Assembly: GCF_002250655.1 (NCBI RefSeq)
Contig: NZ_NOZR01000013.1
Span: 85,507 to 149,506, forward strand
Direction of reading: 5' to 3'
Origin: Mycolicibacterium sphagni
GTDB taxonomy: Bacteria; Actinomycetota; Actinomycetes; Mycobacteriales; Mycobacteriaceae
DNA length: 64,000 bases
The notes below the pieces were generated by a model. The model saw only the letters and a list, made by a program, of their open reading frames with translations. It searched no databases and was not told the DNA's origin. The first letter of the stretch is position 1. Each line of letters begins with the position of its first letter. This document shows, piece after piece, positions 9,648 to 21,500 of the stretch. A program made the translations under genes and the position numbers.

Positions 9648-9662
9648 TGGAAACGATTTCCA
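9648..9662. promoter_or_regulatory. Perfect inverted repeat upstream of smtB-zur, candidate zinc-regulator operator
   Basis: TGGAAACGATTTCCA is a perfect 6-3-6 inverted repeat 21 bases upstream of the smtB start, inside the 144-base smtB/glyS divergent intergenic region. The core AAACGATTT is similar to mycobacterial Zur boxes (A/T-rich palindromes around GAAAAYGATTTTC). The location fits autoregulation by SmtB or Zur. Which protein binds cannot be settled by eye. Confidence 0.5.
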
Positions 9663-9771
9663 CTTGACGCTCCACTTTTCCATGCACGATCACGCATGTC
9701 AAAACCAGTGTGTGCGTGTCGTTAGGCTGTATGGCTGTTATCCCCATACAACCCAAGGAGTGGCACCCAAC

Positions 9772-11162
<1,391 letters not shown>

Positions 11163-11166
<4 letters not shown>

Positions 11167-13181
11167 AAGCGCCCGCCGCCGCCGAACATGTCGCCGCCTG
11201 CGGCGGGTCCCTGCGATCCGCCGTAGGTGCTCGACGTCCAGCCGCCGCCACCTCCGAGTCCGCCGCGCACGCCGCCGGACAGGATGTTCCCGAGGATGAG
11301 CCCGCCGATCACCGCGCCCATGTTCGACGAACCGCCCACTCCACCATGGTGATTCATGTACGTCCGCTGGGCGGACTGCACATCGCTGTTGGCCAGCTGT
11401 TGGGCCTGTGCGGTCAGCATCGACGCGCCATTGGCGTGCGCAATGGCCTCGGTGACATTGGTCTTCTGCTTGGCCTGGGCGGCTTCCAGCTGGCGCACGG
11501 CCTCGTTGAGGCGGGTCCGTGCCTCGGGTCCGACGCTGCCGCGGCGGGTGTCGATGTAGTCCGACACGGAACGCACCCGCGATTGGGCGGTGAACAGCGC
11601 CTGGTCGAACGACCGGCCTAGCCGCTCGGCGGTGTCACGCTCCTCGGCGGCACCGGCCAGTAGCCGGTCGAGGTCCGCGTCGGCCTGGGTCAGCTGGGTG
11701 AATGCCCCCAGCGGGTCGGAGGTTCCGTCAGTCTGTGCCGCCGTCACGGCGGCGACCGCGGCGTCGCGCGCCGCTGTCAGCTCGTCGGTGTTGGACAGCC
11801 CGCCCTGGGTGAGCTGCGCTACCGCCTGGTTGATGCCCTGCTGGGTGTCGGCGATCGCCGACGGCAGGGTGGCCACCGCGTGCCGGATATCGCTGGCCGC
11901 ACTGTCAACCGCGTCGAGCATCGAACCGGCTTGCTGCAGAGCCGATTCGGCGGAGCGCACGCTGTCGACGAGTTCGCCCTGTTCGCCGGACACAGGTTTG
12001 GCTGCCAATTCGCGGGCGCGGCTGATCGAGTGGTCGGCGAAGTCCAGCCGCTCCTTGGCGGCGGCGACGTTGCGGGCCACCGAAGCCAGTGCGGTGTCGG
12101 CGAACTCGGTGTGCAGCTGGGTCAGCGTGGCCTGGGCGGGATCGATGCGGGCGCTGACATCCACCAGCTTCTGGGTCAGCCCGTCGAGCCGGTCGGGCGC
12201 GTTGAGCACGAGGTCTCGGAGTTCATGGAACGCCTCGGTCTGGGCGTCCAGTTCCCGGTTGGCCTGCGCGGCCGCGACCACCACCCGGGTGAGCAGATCC
12301 CGGCGCTGGGCCGGAGTTTCGGGAATCGCGTCGTCGAGTTGCTGGCGTACGTTGAACGCCTGCTGCAAGGTGACTTTCGCATTCTCGACGGCCCTGTTGA
12401 ACCGGTCGGCCTGCTGCTGACCGAAATCCTCAGCAGCCAAGGCCAATTCGTTGGTGCTGGTGCGCACGGCGTTGTCCACATCGACGACGATCGACCGAGA
12501 CAGCTCGTCGAGGGCATCGAGCGGGACCGATGCCAGCGCATTGGGATCGGTCGGATCCACCCGCTTGGCGGCTGCCACCTCGGCTTCGTGCCGCTTTTGG
12601 CGGCGCCGGCGGCTCCACAGCAACAGCACCACGACCGCCAGCACGATCAGCCCCGCGATGATTACCAGCGGAATCAACGCCGATACGCCGGACCCACCGG
12701 TCTTGGTGGCGCTGAGCCCCGCAAGCCCGTTGGCCGCCGCGATCGCCGCACCCGTCCAGTCGCCGTTGTGCAACGCCGGCTCGACCTGGTTCAGGCGCAC
12801 GTTGTCGACCTGGGCCGAGGTGGCCCCACCTGCGGCCGCCGACGGCACCAGGAACGCATAGGAGCGTTGCTTGGTCGCGATCGCCAGGATGGCGTCCTGG
12901 TCGCTCAGATCACTGGCGCGCCGGGTCTCCTCGGTCCAGCTCACCGCCGTCTTGGGGGCGAAGGAGTCGACGTAGACCACCCACAGCCGGACGTGCCGGT
13001 CGCGGTAAAGCGCGTCGACCGCATGCTGCACGTTCGCGAGCTGTCCGTCGTCCAGGACGCCGGCGTTGTCAGTGACGTAGTCCGGGAGTCGGAAGGGTGG
13101 TTCGGCCGCCGCGACGGGTGCCACCAGAGTGACGGCGGTCAGAATGGCCGCAAGGAGGCTGAGCACACGAGCGAGGCGCAT
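11163..13181 (-). CDS. Exported TPM-domain protein with coiled coil and glycine-rich tail (Rv2345-like)
   Basis: A 672-residue membrane-anchored protein. Order: a signal peptide ([20 protein letters not shown], cleavage near VAAAEP); a TPM domain (residues ~30-165, [15 protein letters not shown] and [12 protein letters not shown]); a transmembrane helix (~185-210, [20 protein letters not shown]); a basic stretch; then ~370 residues of heptad-like, Ala/Leu/Gln-rich helices. The last ~60 residues are Gly-rich ([16 protein letters not shown]). TPM proteins occur in envelope and photosystem maintenance; the function in mycobacteria is unknown. It converges on glyS with a four-base stop overlap and diverges from dgt. 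The ATG at 13181 was chosen because it begins the signal peptide. Confidence 0.85.
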
Positions 13182-13224
13182 GAGCTTCCAATGTAGTAGG
13201 ACGGTGCTGGCAGACTGTGCTTCG

Positions 13225-14493
13225 GTGACAACGAATGAGCACGGCCAGTACGACGCGGCCGACCGTGAGCGGGTGGTGCACGAACCCCCGAAGAGTGCCG
13301 GGCTGCCTGGCACGTCGACCGAGCACCGCACCGACTTCGCCCGCGACCGCGCTCGCGTCCTGCACTGTGCGGCCCTCCGCCGGCTGGCCGACAAGACCCA
13401 GGTGGTCGGGCCGCGGGAGAGCGAGAACCCCCGCACCCGGTTGACCCACTCCCTCGAGGTCGCCCAGATCGGGCGGGGCATGGCGGTACCGCTGGGCTGC
13501 GATCCTGACCTGGTCGACATGGCGGGGTTGGCCCACGACATCGGTCATCCGCCGTACGGCCACAACGGGGAACGCGCGCTCGACGAGTTCGCGGCCGCCT
13601 GCGGCGGCTTCGAGGGCAACGCCCAGAACTTCCGGATCCTCACCCGAATTGAGCCGAAAGTGCTTGATGCGCAAGGTCGTAGCGTAGGTCTGAACCTGAC
13701 CCGCGCCGGCCTTGATGCCGTCACCAAATACCCGTGGTTCCGCGGCGAACGCGGTCGCAAATTCGGCTTCTATGAAGACGACCGCCAACTCGCCGACTGG
13801 GTGCGCGGCGGCAAGCCGGCGTACCGCCCCTGCCTGGAGTCCCAGGTGATGGATTGGGCCGACGACGTGGCCTACTCGGTGCACGACGTCGAGGACGGCG
13901 TGGTGTCGGGCCGCATCGACCTGCGGGTGCTGGCCGACGACGACGCCGCTGCGGCGCTGGGGAGGCTGGGGCAGTCGGAGGGTCTGAGCGCTGACGAGCT
14001 GGAGGCCGCGGCGCAGCGGCTGTCTCAGCTGCCGGTGGTCGCCGGAGTCGGCAAGTACGACGGAACTCTGTCGGCGTCGGTGGCACTCAAGCGGCTGACC
14101 AGCGAGCTGGTCGGGCGGTTCGCCTCGGCGGCGGTGCGGTTGACCCACGAGGTGGCCGGGCCCCAACCGCTGGTCCGCTACCAGGCGGATCTGCAGGTGC
14201 CGGCCACGGTCCGCGCCGAGGTCGCGCTGCTCAAGACGCTGGCGCTGCAGTTCATCATGTCCGACCCGCGGCATCTCGAACTGCAGGCGCGACAGCGGGA
14301 ACGCATCCACGAGGTGGCGCACTGGCTGCTCGACGGTGCGCCCGCGACACTGGATCCGATCTTCGCCCCGGAGTTCAATGCCGCCGTCGACGACGCGGCC
14401 CGGATGCGAGTGGTCGTCGACCAGATCGCGTCATTCACCGAGGGCAGGTTGGAGCGCATCGACGCGCACAGCACCCGCGTCCGCGAGCTCTAG
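13225..14493 (+). CDS. dgt: Deoxyguanosinetriphosphate triphosphohydrolase-like protein (HD domain)
   Basis: A 422-residue cytosolic HD-domain hydrolase that removes triphosphate from dNTPs. Visible are the dGTPase start pattern [21 protein letters not shown], the HD motif [15 protein letters not shown] (residues ~102-116) and [17 protein letters not shown], whose Asp completes the metal site. GTG 13225 is used because no homology precedes it. It lies 43 bases from the divergent TPM gene, and dnaG follows within ten bases. The pair dgt-dnaG is conserved in mycobacteria and links dNTP pool control with replication priming. Confidence 0.94.
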   Translation: MTTNEHGQYDAADRERVVHEPPKSAGLPGTSTEHRTDFARDRARVLHCAALRRLADKTQVVGPRESENPRTRLTHSLEVAQIGRGMAVPLGCDPDLVDMAGLAHDIGHPPYGHNGERALDEFAAACGGFEGNAQNFRILTRIEPKVLDAQGRSVGLNLTRAGLDAVTKYPWFRGERGRKFGFYEDDRQLADWVRGGKPAYRPCLESQVMDWADDVAYSVHDVEDGVVSGRIDLRVLADDDAAAALGRLGQSEGLSADELEAAAQRLSQLPVVAGVGKYDGTLSASVALKRLTSELVGRFASAAVRLTHEVAGPQPLVRYQADLQVPATVRAEVALLKTLALQFIMSDPRHLELQARQRERIHEVAHWLLDGAPATLDPIFAPEFNAAVDDAARMRVVVDQIASFTEGRLERIDAHSTRVREL

Positions 14494-14502
14494 ACTGTGC
14501 CG

Positions 14503-16446
14503 ATGGCTGCAGCGTTGGGCGGGGGCGGGGACCGGAAGGGTCGGATCCCCGAACGCGATATCGCCGCAATCCGTGACCAGGTCCGTATCGAAGACGTCGT
14601 CGGCGACTACGTACAGTTGCGCCGGGCGGGCGCCGATTCGCTGAAGGGCCTGTGCCCGTTCCACGACGAGAAGTCACCGTCGTTCCATGTGCGGCCTAAC
14701 CACGGTCACTTCCACTGCTTCGGTTGCGGGGAAGGCGGCGATGTCTATGCCTTCATCCTGAAGATCGAACACGTCAGCTTCGTCGAAGCCGTGGAGATGC
14801 TGGCCGACCGCGTCGGTTACAGCGTGACCTACAGCGGCGGCGGCACCAGTGTGCAGCGCGACCGCGGCAGTCGCAGCCGGCTGACCGCAGCCAACGCCGC
14901 CGCACAGGAGTTCTACGCTGCCGCACTGGAATCCGAGGAGGCCGCGCCGGCCAGGAAGTACCTCACCGAGCGCAATTTCGATGCCGCCGCGGCTCGCCAG
15001 TTCGGCTGTGGCTTCGCCCCATCGGGCTGGGATTCGCTGACCAAGCATCTGATCCGAAAAGGCTTCGAGTTCAAGGAACTCGAAGCCGCCGGGCTGTCCC
15101 GTGAGGGTCGGCGCGGCCCGATGGACCGCTTCCACCGCAGGCTGCTGTGGCCGATCCGCAGCGCGAGCGGTGAGACCGTCGGCTTCGGGGCGCGCCGGAT
15201 TTTCGACGACGACCAGATGGAAGCCAAGTACGTCAACACCCCCGAGACCGTGCTGTACAAGAAGTCCAACGTCTTGTTCGGCATCGACCTGGCCAAGCGC
15301 GATATCGCCAAAGGACATCAGGCCGTCGTCGTCGAGGGCTACACCGACGTGATGGCGATGCATCTCGCCGGCGTCACCACGGCGGTGGCCTCGTGCGGCA
15401 CCGCGTTCGGCGACGAACATCTCTCGATGCTGCGGCGACTGATGATGGACGACAAGTTCTTTCGCGGCGAGCTGATCTACGTGTTCGACGGCGACGCCGC
15501 CGGGCGTGCGGCCGCGCTCAAGGCGTTCGCGGGCGAACAGAACCTGGCGGGCCAGAGCTTCGTGGCTGTGGCCTCGGACGAGAAGTTGGCCGGGATGGAT
15601 CCGTGCGACGTCAGGCTTCATTTCGGCGATACCGCGCTGCGGGATCTGGTGGCCCGGCGCACGCCGCTGTTCGAGTTCGCCATCCGCACCGCGCTGGCCG
15701 AGCACGATCTCGATGCGGCCGAAGGCCGGGTGGCGGCCCTGCGCCGCTGCGTGCCAATGGTCGCCCAGATCAAGGATCCGACGCTGCGCGACGAGTACGC
15801 CCGCCAGCTGGCCGGCTGGGTCGGCTGGGACGACGTCGCCCAGGTGATCGGGCGAGTCCGCGCGGAGGCTGGGCACAAGCCCGGGGCGCGCGGTGACAAT
15901 CGGCGCGCGGCGCCCGCGCGTCTGAGCGCGGCCGAGGTCGGTGCCCGCAGGCCCGACCCTCGCGATCCGACGCTGTGGCCGCAGCGCGAAGCGCTCAAGG
16001 CGGCACTGCAGTACCCGGCGTTGGCCGGCCCGGTCTTCGATTCGCTGACCGTGGAGAGCTTCACCCATCCCGGCTACGCCGCGGTGCGCACCGCCATCGA
16101 GACCGCCGGCGGTACGTCGTCGGGTGTGATCGGTGCCCGGTGGATCGACAAGGTGCGGGAGCAGACAAGTGCCGCGGCGACGGCAGGCCTGATCACCGAG
16201 CTGGGCGTCGAGGCGATCCGGGTTGAGGACGAGGAGAGACTGCCACGCTATATCGGTGGGGTGCTGGCCCGCCTTCAGGAGGTTTGGGTGGGTCGGCAGG
16301 TCGCCGAGGTCAAGTCCAAGCTGCAGCGGATGTCCCCGGTGGAGCAGGGAGACGAATATCACGCCCTGTTCGGCGACCTGGTGGCGTTGGAGGCGTATCG
16401 GCGCAGCCTGCTCGAACAGGCCAGCGGCGACGACCTTACTGCGTGA
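14503..16446 (+). CDS. dnaG: DNA primase DnaG
   Basis: Synthesises RNA primers at the replication fork. The CHC2 zinc finger is at residues ~46-70 (CPFHDEKSPSFHV then HFHCFGCGEGGD). The TOPRIM domain follows with VVVEGYTDVMAMH and FDGDAAGRAAALKAF, giving the metal-binding E and DxD residues. The C-terminal ~150 residues form the DnaB helicase interaction domain. Length 647 is normal for mycobacteria. ATG 14503 and GTG 14497 are both possible starts; I prefer the ATG. It follows dgt by nine bases. Confidence 0.97.
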   Translation: MAAALGGGGDRKGRIPERDIAAIRDQVRIEDVVGDYVQLRRAGADSLKGLCPFHDEKSPSFHVRPNHGHFHCFGCGEGGDVYAFILKIEHVSFVEAVEMLADRVGYSVTYSGGGTSVQRDRGSRSRLTAANAAAQEFYAAALESEEAAPARKYLTERNFDAAAARQFGCGFAPSGWDSLTKHLIRKGFEFKELEAAGLSREGRRGPMDRFHRRLLWPIRSASGETVGFGARRIFDDDQMEAKYVNTPETVLYKKSNVLFGIDLAKRDIAKGHQAVVVEGYTDVMAMHLAGVTTAVASCGTAFGDEHLSMLRRLMMDDKFFRGELIYVFDGDAAGRAAALKAFAGEQNLAGQSFVAVASDEKLAGMDPCDVRLHFGDTALRDLVARRTPLFEFAIRTALAEHDLDAAEGRVAALRRCVPMVAQIKDPTLRDEYARQLAGWVGWDDVAQVIGRVRAEAGHKPGARGDNRRAAPARLSAAEVGARRPDPRDPTLWPQREALKAALQYPALAGPVFDSLTVESFTHPGYAAVRTAIETAGGTSSGVIGARWIDKVREQTSAAATAGLITELGVEAIRVEDEERLPRYIGGVLARLQEVWVGRQVAEVKSKLQRMSPVEQGDEYHALFGDLVALEAYRRSLLEQASGDDLTA

Positions 16447-16501
16447 TAGCTGTCAGCAGGCTATGGTTAACGGACTGCCTGTCTGGAGCGAAAGGTCAGA
16501 T

Positions 16502-16813
16502 ATGACTACCGCGAACACCCGTGCCCGGCGTATAGCCGCTGCTGGCGCGCTTGCCGTGGCTGCTGCTGCCGTGCCGGCTCTGGCTGAGCTGACCGCCCCG
16601 ACCGCTTCGGCGTCTCCTGGTGGCACTTGCCTGGCGTGGTTCGGCTCCCGTGGCGACGGACAGTGCCTGAGCTACTCGAACAACAACGTCAGCGTGGGCA
16701 CCCCGCAGCTCGGCGTTTACGGTCCCAACGCCGGCTCAATGCCCGGCGGCGGTATCGGCGTGAGCACCGGCCCGCTGCTGCCGGGTCAGACCATCAGCAT
16801 TCCGCTGGGCTGA
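16502..16813 (+). CDS. Small secreted mycobacterial protein, function unknown
   Basis: A 103-residue protein with a clear Sec signal peptide (RRIAAAGALAVAAAAVPALA, cleavage probably after ASA near residue 37) and a ~66-residue mature part. The mature part has two cysteines (GGTCLAW and GDGQCLSYS) that could form one disulfide. It ends in a Gly/Pro/Ser-rich tail (GPNAGSMPGGGIGVSTGP). No transmembrane helix remains after cleavage, so it is likely released or cell-wall associated. It starts 55 bases after dnaG and converges on the next small gene. I know similar small exported proteins in mycobacteria, but none with a known role. Confidence 0.75.
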   Translation: MTTANTRARRIAAAGALAVAAAAVPALAELTAPTASASPGGTCLAWFGSRGDGQCLSYSNNNVSVGTPQLGVYGPNAGSMPGGGIGVSTGPLLPGQTISIPLG

Positions 16814-16818
16814 ATCTT

Positions 16819-17070
16819 TTACTGAGATTCCGACCGCCGTGGTTCCACCACGGTGGTTTCGGCGTCGATCTGGGTCAGCTGGACCATCTTCGGATCCGGG
16901 TCCGGTGACACCCGGTCGGCAAGCTTGCGGCGCCCGGCGTCGATCACGGATTTGGTGGCGGGGTTGTCGGTGAGCGCGCGGTAGGTGCCGACGATCTGCT
17001 CGTAGCGCTTACGGCCGGCCTTGGTGCCCAACACATAACCGACGCCAAGCACGGCCAGATACTGAATCAC
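16819..17070 (-). CDS. YtxH-like small membrane protein (Rv2342-like)
   Basis: An 83-residue protein starting at GTG 17070 with one N-terminal hydrophobic segment (VIQYLAVLGVGYVLGTKAG) immediately followed by GRKRYEQI. This is the 'G-x-x-x-G-x-K-x-G-R' pattern of YtxH-type proteins. The rest is charged and probably cytoplasmic (VIDAGRRKLADRVSPDPDPK). The same kind of gene lies beside dnaG in M. tuberculosis (Rv2342, about 85 residues). YtxH proteins are stress-associated in Bacillus, but the mycobacterial role is unknown. It converges on the small secreted-protein gene, leaving five bases between them. Confidence 0.72.
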   Translation of the reverse strand: MIQYLAVLGVGYVLGTKAGRKRYEQIVGTYRALTDNPATKSVIDAGRRKLADRVSPDPDPKMVQLTQIDAETTVVEPRRSESQ

Positions 17071-17210
17071 AGCGTTCCCTTCCTCAAACCTCGCCTCACC
17101 ATCCTGCCTGACGCGGCTGGGTTCGCGCCCGTCCACCCGTTTTGGCGTCGAAGGTCCCCGGTAAGCTAGAGTCACTCTCCGGCCCGCACAGCGCAAGCGC
17201 GGGAAGGTAG

Positions 17211-17283
17211 TCCCCTGTAGCTCAATTGGCAGAGCTTCCGACTGTTAATCGGACGGTTCTTGGTTCGAGTCCAAGCGGGGGAG
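17211..17283 (+). tRNA. tRNA-Asn (GTT)
   Basis: A 73-base cloverleaf. Acceptor stem TCCCCTG pairs with CGGGGGA (17276-17282); the D arm is AGCTCAATTGGCAGAGC. The anticodon loop is CTGTTAA with GTT at 17244-17246, and the T loop is TTCGAGT. CCA is not encoded. It sits between the YtxH-like gene and an exported-protein gene, the place where M. tuberculosis also has asnT. About 1 kb further on there is a short integrase-like relic, so this tRNA may once have been an integration site. Confidence 0.97.
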
Positions 17284-17470
17284 CAGGATTGCCGAGGTGA
17301 GTCATCACAGGTGCAGCTGGTTTCGCCGGATGTGAAGATCTCCAGCCGGCACCGGCGCACCGCACCATCTGATTTCGCGGCTGCTGCAATCAGCTTGTCC
17401 CACGGATGGGACTGATCAAAGAGCAAACACCGTCTGCAGCCTCGCGCCGAAGTCGGTGTCTCCGGTTGGA

Positions 17471-18160
17471 TTATTTCCTGCCGCTTCTGCCTTGACCAGT
17501 GGCCGCCGCTGGAGCTGCGGTCTTCTTGGTCGTCGGCACTGCCACGGTGGCGGTGTTCTTAGGGTGGCCGGCCCCCGCAGCCAGGAGAGCGGGCGTCGCA
17601 ACGATTGGGGTATCAGCGACGTGTTTGGGTTTCGCCGAATCAGCCTGCATGCCCGGATTGTTCGGCTTGACGACACTGCTGGCCGCATTGACCGGCAAGA
17701 CGGCAGCCACCCCCTGGATGACCTTCGCCACCCAGGATTCAAGCTGGACCACCCAGGAGGGTAGCTGCCCGTCGGGGCCGAGTAGCGGGAGGAAGAGCAG
17801 ATCGTAGACCGCAATGAAGCCGAGGAAGGAAACAAACGCTATCTCCCCAACCACGCCCACCACAAACGACCGCAGCTGTTGTGTCAACGACTGCAGCCCC
17901 TGCGCCACCGAGGTGAGCGGGTTGGTCGTGGGCGTCACCGCGGCAACAGCGGAGATCGCGGCGGCTGATGCTGGGCGAACTCCGGCGGCCACAGGGGGGA
18001 CCTGGGCGGCGACGGCGGCGTCGAGCTGCATGACGCGGGCCTCGATCTGAGACGACACACCGTGAAGTGCCGGAGGTGGGGCAAGGGTAAGGCCCAGGGC
18101 GACGATCATTGTGCTGGCGGCAGCCAGACCCGTTGGGTAAGAGCGAACAGACAGATCCAT
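17471..18160 (-). CDS. Predicted exported/membrane protein of unknown function
   Basis: A 229-residue protein. The N-terminus (YPTGLAAASTMIVALGLTLA) looks like a signal peptide or anchor. A middle hydrophobic segment at residues ~95-125 (FVVGVVGEIAFVSFLGFIAV then YDLLFLPLLG) suggests membrane insertion. It is followed by WVVQLESWVAKVIQGVAAVL and an Ala/Thr/Lys-rich C-terminal tail. The composition resembles other mycobacterial exported proteins with 'NPLTSVAQGLQSL'-type sequences, but I recognise no named family. It has no close co-directional neighbour. A DNA stretch without genes follows to 18529. Confidence 0.65.
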   Translation of the reverse strand: MDLSVRSYPTGLAAASTMIVALGLTLAPPPALHGVSSQIEARVMQLDAAVAAQVPPVAAGVRPASAAAISAVAAVTPTTNPLTSVAQGLQSLTQQLRSFVVGVVGEIAFVSFLGFIAVYDLLFLPLLGPDGQLPSWVVQLESWVAKVIQGVAAVLPVNAASSVVKPNNPGMQADSAKPKHVADTPIVATPALLAAGAGHPKNTATVAVPTTKKTAAPAAATGQGRSGRK

Positions 18161-18529
18161 GGTGACCCCCGCAAGGGATGCTGATGACCGATCTTTGTCG
18201 GTCAGGTGATGAGGTGAATCATCGCACCAGTCGCAGCGGCGGGGACGAGTACTGGACTACTCGAAACCGAAGACCCGGTGATCCGGGCGCAAACTCGGTC
18301 GCGCCGCCAGGCGTAAAGATAGCGGGGACCGGCTGACTTATGGCCCAGCATTCGTTGTGTCACGAGCTGTGACCCGGGGAACTGCCGCTGCGAGCGGCTC
18401 TTGGTGGGGATTGACGAGAGCCTTTGCAGCTCAGGCATTTTCGGTGCGATCTGACAACGACGCACCTCGCCGGACGACCACGAGCCTTTTGTCGCCAACC
18501 GGTGGGTGACGTGTGACAACCTCGATTCC
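18161..18529. other. Intergenic region with no intact gene
   Basis: About 370 bases between two exported-protein genes that are both on the minus strand. I see no intact gene, tRNA or obvious terminator. It contains the short integrase-like fragment listed separately and otherwise shows stop codons in all frames at normal spacing. Confidence 0.5.
18307..18363 (-). pseudogene. Short relic of a tyrosine integrase C-terminus
   Basis: On the minus strand this reads VTQRMLGHKSAGPRYLYAW. The first twelve residues match the box around the second catalytic histidine of phage integrases (VxQRMLGHxSAAxTLxxYA). After KSA the frame departs from the family and the upstream HxLRHT box is missing, so this is debris, not a gene. 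It lies ~1.1 kb from tRNA-Asn. Because it is so short, chance similarity cannot be excluded. Confidence 0.4.
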
Positions 18530-21500
18530 CTAGGTGATCTTGAGAAGTGTCGCGGTCATCGTCCCGCCGTTCGCCGTGGGCGACGAATACGTGCCGATGA
18601 AGGCCGGGTCGCCTTGGTAGTTATAGGACACCCAGTCGCCGATGCCGCCGGTGATCGCGTAGGTGGTGCCGATCTGTGCTCCGGTGGCGACGTTGATCAC
18701 CACGAGCCGGGTGGTGTAGCTGCCGTCGGCGTTGCTAGCGGTGGTGGTGATGAAGGCGAGGGTGTTGGCGACGTTCTCATATGCCGATATGAGGTTGCCG
18801 GGCAGGGCGAACGTGGAGCCGACCTGTGCGCCGGTGGAGGTGCTGACCACTGCGAGCTGAGTGGTGTAACCGCCGGTGGCGGCTTGGGCGGTTGTCGTGA
18901 CCACAACGTTGCCGGTGCTCTCGCTGAACAGCGGCGAAGGCGCCGACACAGGCTGTTCTCCGGGCAGCGTCACAGTCGTTCCGAGCTGGGCGCTTGTCGC
19001 GCCGTTGATCACCGAGATGTGGGTGGTGTAGCTACCTGTGGTCGTATTCTCTGTGTAGGTGGTGAGAACGGCGTTGGAGGCGTTGGACGCGTTGGAGTTG
19101 TACGTCTGACTGGTGAATCCCGCCAGTCCTGTCTGGCTGAATGTGGTGCCGATCTGGATGCCGGTGGCAGCGTTGATCTCCGAGTCGCGGAAGGTCTGGC
19201 TGCCGTCGGCATTGTGGGCGAAAGTGCCCACGAAGATCCGGGAGTTGTCGGTGCTGAATGTCGGACCCCCGAACGCCTGACCGGTCTGGGTGAACGTGCT
19301 GCCGATCTGGGCGCCGGTCGCGGTGTTGATCACGGCCACATGGGTGGTGTAAATGCCGCTGGTTGCGTTCTGGGAGTAGGTGGCGACGAGCAGGCGGCTG
19401 CTATCTGCTCCGGCGGTCGCCCAGCTGAACGACGACCCGTCTCGTTCGCCGGGCACCGCGAGCGTCGTGCCGATCTGGGTTCCGGTAGTGGGGTCGATGA
19501 CCACGACCTGGGTGGCCGCGGTGGTCGGATCGAACCCAGAGCTGGTGACGACGAAGCGGGTTTGGTCCGGACTGATAGCTCCTGTCCCCGACCCGGACAG
19601 GGTCAGGGTGGTGCCGACCTGCGCGCCGGTGGCGGTGTTGAGCACCAGAACTTGTGTGGTGTACGTGCCGGTGGCTGCGTTCTGCGTTTGGTCGGTGATG
19701 AGGGCCCGGGTGCCGTTGGGCTCGACGGTCGACTCCCCTTCAGTCGGACCTGTACCGGTCAGAGTGAGTGTGGTGCCGATCTGGGCGCCGGTGACGGCGT
19801 TTACCACAGCGAACCGGAAGGTCGAGGTATTCGTCGTAACGTTAAAGCTGTTGGTGCTGACGTAAATACGGGTGTCGTCGGAACTGATCTCGGCGTACCC
19901 GATACCGGGGAGGGCGAACGTTTTGCCGACTTGGACACCGGTGGCGGTGTTGAGCACTGCAACCTGCGTGTTGTCAATCGGAGTACCCGTACCACTGTTG
20001 GTCAGGTCGCTGACGAGCAAGCGGGTGCTGTCTTGACTGAACTGTGCACTCTCGCTGCTGCCGGGCAGGCTGAACGTGCTGCCGACCTGTGCGCCGGTTA
20101 CAGGGTTGAGCAACGTCGCTGACACGATTTGGCTGCCGGTGGCCGCGTCCACCGGCTGGCTGGTATAGACCACGTGGGTGCCGTCGTAGCTGAATAGTCC
20201 CTCCCCGAGGCCGGTCACGGTGATTGTCTTGCCGATCTGGCTGCCGGTGGCAGTGTTCATCAGTGCGAGTTGTGTGCTGAGGACTTCCCGAGTGACCGTG
20301 CTCGAGGTGTGTGCAATGACGATTGCGCGGGTGCCATCGGGACTGACTTCCCCGTAACCCTGGTAGTAGCTGTCGCCGTTCAGGGTGATCGCGCCAACGG
20401 TGCTCACAGTGCCCGTGGCAGCAACGGGTGCGATCGGAACGGTGACGGTTTCGGTGGTGGAGGCAGTCCCGTTGCTGGCGGTGACGGTGAAGGTGTCGGT
20501 GGTGGTGGAGGTGGCCTTCTGGCGGGCCGCGGTGGTCGGGGTGTAGGTGTAGGAGCCCGCGGTGCTGACGGTGACCGCTCCATCGACGGGGGCGGTGGTG
20601 ACGCTGTAGGTCAGAGGTTTACCGGCTGGCTCGGTGAACCCCAGAGTGCCGGTGACCACCCCGGTGGTCGGATTGGGAGTGCCCACGGTTGGGGTGCCCG
20701 CGATTGGCTTGTCCACGAGCGGGGAAACCGTCACGGTGACGGTCTCGGAGGTGGAGGCGACCCCGTCGCTGGCGGTGACGGTGAAGGTGTCAGTGACCCG
20801 GGTGGTGGTGGTGCCTGCTTTCAGCCGCGCCGCGGTGGTGGGAGCGTAGGTGAACGCTCCGACCGAATTGATCGTCACGGTTCCTTTGGTGGGGCTGGTG
20901 CTGACCGTGTAGGTCAGCGGCAGGTTGCCAGGCTCGGTGAAACCCACTGTGCCGGTTACGATCCCGGTGGTCGGATTGGGAGTGCCCACGGTGGGGGTGC
21001 CCGCGACGGGCTGTGGATTGGTATTGATCACCGATACCGTGTTGCTGCCCTCGTTGGTGACGTAGGCCACGGTGCCGGTGGGGCTTATTGTCACGTCTGC
21101 TGGTGCGGTGCCGACAGCGATGCTCGCGATGACGTTGTTGGTGGCGGTGTTGATCACCGACACCGTTCCAGCGCTGGAGCCGTTGCCGTCGTTCGTGACG
21201 TAGGCAAGCGTGCCGGCCGGGTTGAAAGCCACCGCACCGGCGATGCTGCCTACCGGGATGCTCGTGCTGACGTTGTTGGTGGCGGTGTTGATGACCGACA
21301 CCGTTCCGGCACTGGAGCCATCACCCTGGTTGACGACATATAGCTGGTTGCCCTTCGGGCTGACCGCAGCATCGACGGGGGCGATACCGACCGTGATGGT
21401 GTTGGTGACTTTGTTGGTGGCGGTGTTGATGACCGACACCGTTCCGGCACTGGAGCCATCGCCGTAGTTCGTGACGAAGAGAAGCTTGCCGTTGGGGCTG

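Noticed and set aside
14674..16362. A 562-codon open frame on the minus strand
   Set aside because: It is the antisense shadow of dnaG; its composition (His/Arg/Gln-rich) reflects GC-rich codon bias and it shows no domain.
17172..17426. An 84-codon frame over tRNA-Asn
   Set aside because: It overlaps the tRNA and its sequence (WTRTKNRP) is a translation of the tRNA.
18506..20122. A 538-codon plus-strand open frame
   Set aside because: Antisense of the repeated propeller gene; repeated Gly/Arg/Val strings mirror the real repeats on the other strand.
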